Shown here: in pieces, positions 4,034 through 5,880 of the stretch
How positions within the stretch are numbered: position 1 is the first letter of the stretch
Layout of the letters: every line of letters starts with the position of its first letter
Assembly (NCBI GenBank): GCA_025355255.1
Contig: JANYAA010000296.1
Location: 1 to 5,880 of the forward strand
From: Chloroflexota bacterium
GTDB taxonomy: Bacteria > Chloroflexota > Limnocylindria > Limnocylindrales > CSP1-4
Length of the DNA stretch: 5,880 bases
Direction: 5' to 3'
The notes under the pieces: generated by a model
The model's database searches: none
What the model was told of the DNA's origin: nothing
What the model saw: the letters and a program-made list of their open reading frames with translations, nothing else
Made by a program: the position numbers and the translations under genes

Positions 4034-5428
4034 TCAGCCCAGCGGACGCGCCTGCGACGGCGGCGTATCGTTGAACAGCGGCCGGGGCAGCACAGGCTCC
4101 GGCGCCACGAGCCCCATCGACGGCGACGGGGTGGACGCGTGCGTCACGGCCGCGCCCCGCGGCGCAGCACCGCGCCGTGCAGAGCCCTGCGAGGCACCGC
4201 CGAGCACCTCGCCCAGACGCTCCAGCGAGTCCAGCGTGCCGGCCGCGAGGAAATCGTCGATAAAGGGGTAGGCCGCCTTCATCCCCGCGGCCAGCGGCTG
4301 GTACCCCGGCGTGGACGCGAGAGGGTTCAGCCAGACCAGGCGGTGGCAATTGCGGCGGAGGCGTGCCGTCTCGGCCGCAACCAGGGCGGGATCACCGCGG
4401 TCCCAGCCATCGGAGACCACAATCACAATCCCCGACGTCCGCAGCGTCCGGCGCGCCCACTGGCGGTTGAACTGGCGGAATGACTCCCCAATCCGCGTGC
4501 CCCCCGCCCAGTCGTTCACGGAGTCCGCGACGCGCGCGAGCGCGCGATCCCGATCGCGGTCCTTCATCAACCGCGTGACCCGGGTGAGCCGCGTGCCAAA
4601 GACGAAGGACTCCGTGCGGACCTCGTTCTCGCGGGCAAGCGCCTGGACAAAGCGCAGCAGCAGGCGCGAGTGGCGCTCCATGGAGCCGCTGATGTCGCAC
4701 AGCACCACCAGTTGACGGGGCTCCTTGATCTGCCGGCGCCAGACCCAGTTGATCAGCTCGCCCGTGGCCAGGTTCTGGCGGAACATCGCCCGGGGCGCCA
4801 GTCGGCGGCCATGCGGGTGCAGCTCGTGGCGGCGGGTTCGGCGGCGCTCAAGCTTTGGCCGAAGCAGGTCCACAAAGCGCTCCGCGTCGCGCAGCTCGGA
4901 TGCCGTCATCCGGTCGAAGTCCCGGTGGCGCATCGTCTCGCCTTTGGAGTAGGCGTCCGGCGGAACGTCGTCGCTGTCAATCTCGGAGCCCTCCGCCGAG
5001 TCATCGGCCGCCTGCGAGGCCAGCCGCGCAAGCTCCGCCAGCGTCTCCATGCCGGCATCGCCTGCTTCGTCGGTTGGGGCGGCCTGGCCCGCGCCATCGT
5101 CTTCGGCCTCCGTCTCGCCGTCGGGCGCCTCGGGCAGGCCTTCGGGCAGCTTGCGGCCTCGACGGCGCCAGAACTGGTCGAAGACCCGGTCATACACCTC
5201 GCGGTCGTCGCGGCGGCGGACAAACACCGCGGCCCCGGCGTCGCGCACCAGCCCTCGCTGGCCAAGATCCACCAGCCCCATGGCACGCGCGAAGTCGATG
5301 GCGGCGCCCAAATCCACCACCAGCCCGGCCCGCCGCAGCGCCCGCCCAAAGCCAACCGCCTCGGCCAGCAGGCGTCGGCCGTCGATCAGCTCACCGGTGG
5401 GCGAGCGCAGGATGGGGGCGGCGCTCAT
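4034..5428 (-). CDS. VWA domain-containing CoxE-like protein
   Basis: A 464-residue protein of the VWA/CoxE family, the partner of MoxR-type AAA+ ATPases. Residues 1-95 form the conserved N-terminal helical region (LLAEAVGFGRALRRAGL; then VYDRVFDQFWRRR at 79-91). Residues about 96-158 are a strongly acidic, low-complexity linker. Then comes the CoxE core RHRDFDRMTASELRDAERF (167-185), an arginine-rich segment (195-209), NWVWRRQIKEPRQLVVLCD (227-245) and the MIDAS metal site: D245-x-S247-x-S249, T311 in GGTRIG, and D340 in VVSDGWDRGDP. The core ends with VWLNPLASTPGYQPLAAGM (365-383). The last ~50 residues are an Ala/Pro-rich tail. No membrane segment is seen. In CO-oxidising bacteria CoxE works with CoxD in maturing the Mo-Cu site of CO dehydrogenase; many homologues have other or unknown clients. 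The ATG overlaps the upstream ATPase stop by 4 nt (ATGA). A GGAG lies only two bases before it, so coupling is likely. Confidence 0.92.
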   Translation of the reverse strand: MSAAPILRSPTGELIDGRRLLAEAVGFGRALRRAGLVVDLGAAIDFARAMGLVDLGQRGLVRDAGAAVFVRRRDDREVYDRVFDQFWRRRGRKLPEGLPEAPDGETEAEDDGAGQAAPTDEAGDAGMETLAELARLASQAADDSAEGSEIDSDDVPPDAYSKGETMRHRDFDRMTASELRDAERFVDLLRPKLERRRTRRHELHPHGRRLAPRAMFRQNLATGELINWVWRRQIKEPRQLVVLCDISGSMERHSRLLLRFVQALARENEVRTESFVFGTRLTRVTRLMKDRDRDRALARVADSVNDWAGGTRIGESFRQFNRQWARRTLRTSGIVIVVSDGWDRGDPALVAAETARLRRNCHRLVWLNPLASTPGYQPLAAGMKAAYPFIDDFLAAGTLDSLERLGEVLGGASQGSARRGAAPRGAAVTHASTPSPSMGLVAPEPVLPRPLFNDTPPSQARPLG

Positions 5429-5880
5429 TGCTCCGAGCTTGTGGCGCTCTCCGCGAGGTAGCGGCGCGCGTTGGCGCCCCGGACCGCGCGGATGTCTTCC
5501 TCGTACTTCAGCACCACGCCGAGGGTCTCATCAACCATGTCGGCCTCAAGCTCCACCGCGCCCAGGCTGAGCAGGGCCGCCGCCCAGTCAAGTGTCTCCG
5601 CGACGCCCGGGACCTTGGTGAGGTCCGCGATGCGAAGCCTGTGCACAAACGCCACCACGTCGCGGGCGAGGCCCGCGGGCGCGTCCGGTACGCGCGTCGT
5701 GACGATCTCAAACTCCTTGGCGGCCGTCGGGTAGTCAATCCAGTGGTACAGGCAGCGGCGCTTGAGCGCGTCGTGAACTTCGCGCGTCCGGTTGGACGTG
5801 AGGATCACGCGCGGCGTCTGGGCTGCGCGAATGGTGCCGATCTCTGGCACGGTGATCTGGAAGTCCGAGAGGATCTCCAG
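5425..5880 (-). CDS. MoxR-family AAA+ ATPase (CoxD-like), C-terminal part
   Basis: The frame enters from the right edge already open; 151 residues and the stop (5425-5427) are visible, the P-loop and Walker B parts lying beyond position 5880. The fragment starts LEILSDFQITVPEIGTIRA, the region after Walker B in MoxR ATPases, then RVILTSNRTREVHDALKRRC. That holds the sensor-1 asparagine (fragment N30) and the ALKRR arginine-finger motif (R41/R42), followed by LYHWIDYP, typical of the CoxD/MoxR branch. The remainder is the helical lid domain (LARDVVAFVHRLRIADLTKVPG, LDWAAALLSLGAVEL). MoxR ATPases form hexamers that use ATP to remodel a client protein or insert a cofactor together with a VWA partner, here encoded immediately downstream with a 4-nt overlap. 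The GTG at 5850 is an internal valine codon, not the start. The client cannot be named from this window. Confidence 0.9.
   Translation of the reverse strand: MEILSDFQITVPEIGTIRAAQTPRVILTSNRTREVHDALKRRCLYHWIDYPTAAKEFEIVTTRVPDAPAGLARDVVAFVHRLRIADLTKVPGVAETLDWAAALLSLGAVELEADMVDETLGVVLKYEEDIRAVRGANARRYLAESATSSEQ

Noticed and set aside
4670..5461. 263-codon plus-strand open frame
   Set aside because: Antisense to the CoxE-like gene, with no family resemblance and no ribosome site.
1..5880. CRISPR array, integrase/transposase, toxin-antitoxin or phage genes
   Set aside because: No regularly spaced repeats and no protein frame with motifs of these classes were seen.

Overview
This is a gene-dense, high-GC bacterial window (roughly two thirds G+C or more, with strong G/C preference at third codon positions). 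Gene content does not fix the phylum. The CoxD/CoxE-type ATPase/VWA pair, an ABC-2 permease ending in a charged AEKYAKRTGKLKR tail and the overall style would fit Chloroflexota or Actinomycetota, but that is a weak inference. No tRNA, rRNA, CRISPR array, transposase or phage gene was seen.

Layout. The left part (1-2366) is a plus-strand operon-like run: the 3' end of an ABC-2 type transporter permease, then rsgA (30S-subunit maturation GTPase) one base after its stop, then a two-domain GNAT acetyltransferase whose ATG overlaps the rsgA stop (ATGA). Next, 2367-2814 is a gene-free convergent spacer holding a diverged direct repeat with a small dyad, several short hairpins and a nested inverted repeat. 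A glyoxalase-II-like metallo-beta-lactamase-fold hydrolase (2815-3453) lies on the minus strand. A 103-bp divergent spacer separates it from an 81-residue uncharacterised protein (3557-3802, plus), whose Shine-Dalgarno site is half of a near-perfect palindrome. The convergent spacer 3803-4033 carries a ~153-nt inverted repeat. The right part (4034-5880) is a minus-strand operon: the 3' part of a MoxR-family AAA+ ATPase (CoxD-like) and a CoxE-like VWA/MIDAS protein overlapping it by 4 nt.

How the genes fit together. The right-hand pair is a classic MoxR AAA+/VWA couple, in which the ATPase remodels a target and the VWA protein acts as metal-dependent adaptor; its client is not visible here. 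The rsgA/GNAT pair is translationally coupled but has no obvious shared pathway. The MBL hydrolase and the small gene are divergent neighbours that may share a promoter region.

The protein-coding genes belong mostly to well-known families. The most unusual material is non-coding: the long inverted repeat at 3841-3993, the repeated dyads at 2380-2562, and the palindrome over a start site at 3544-3556. I do not see convincing evidence of a wholly new multi-gene system in this window.
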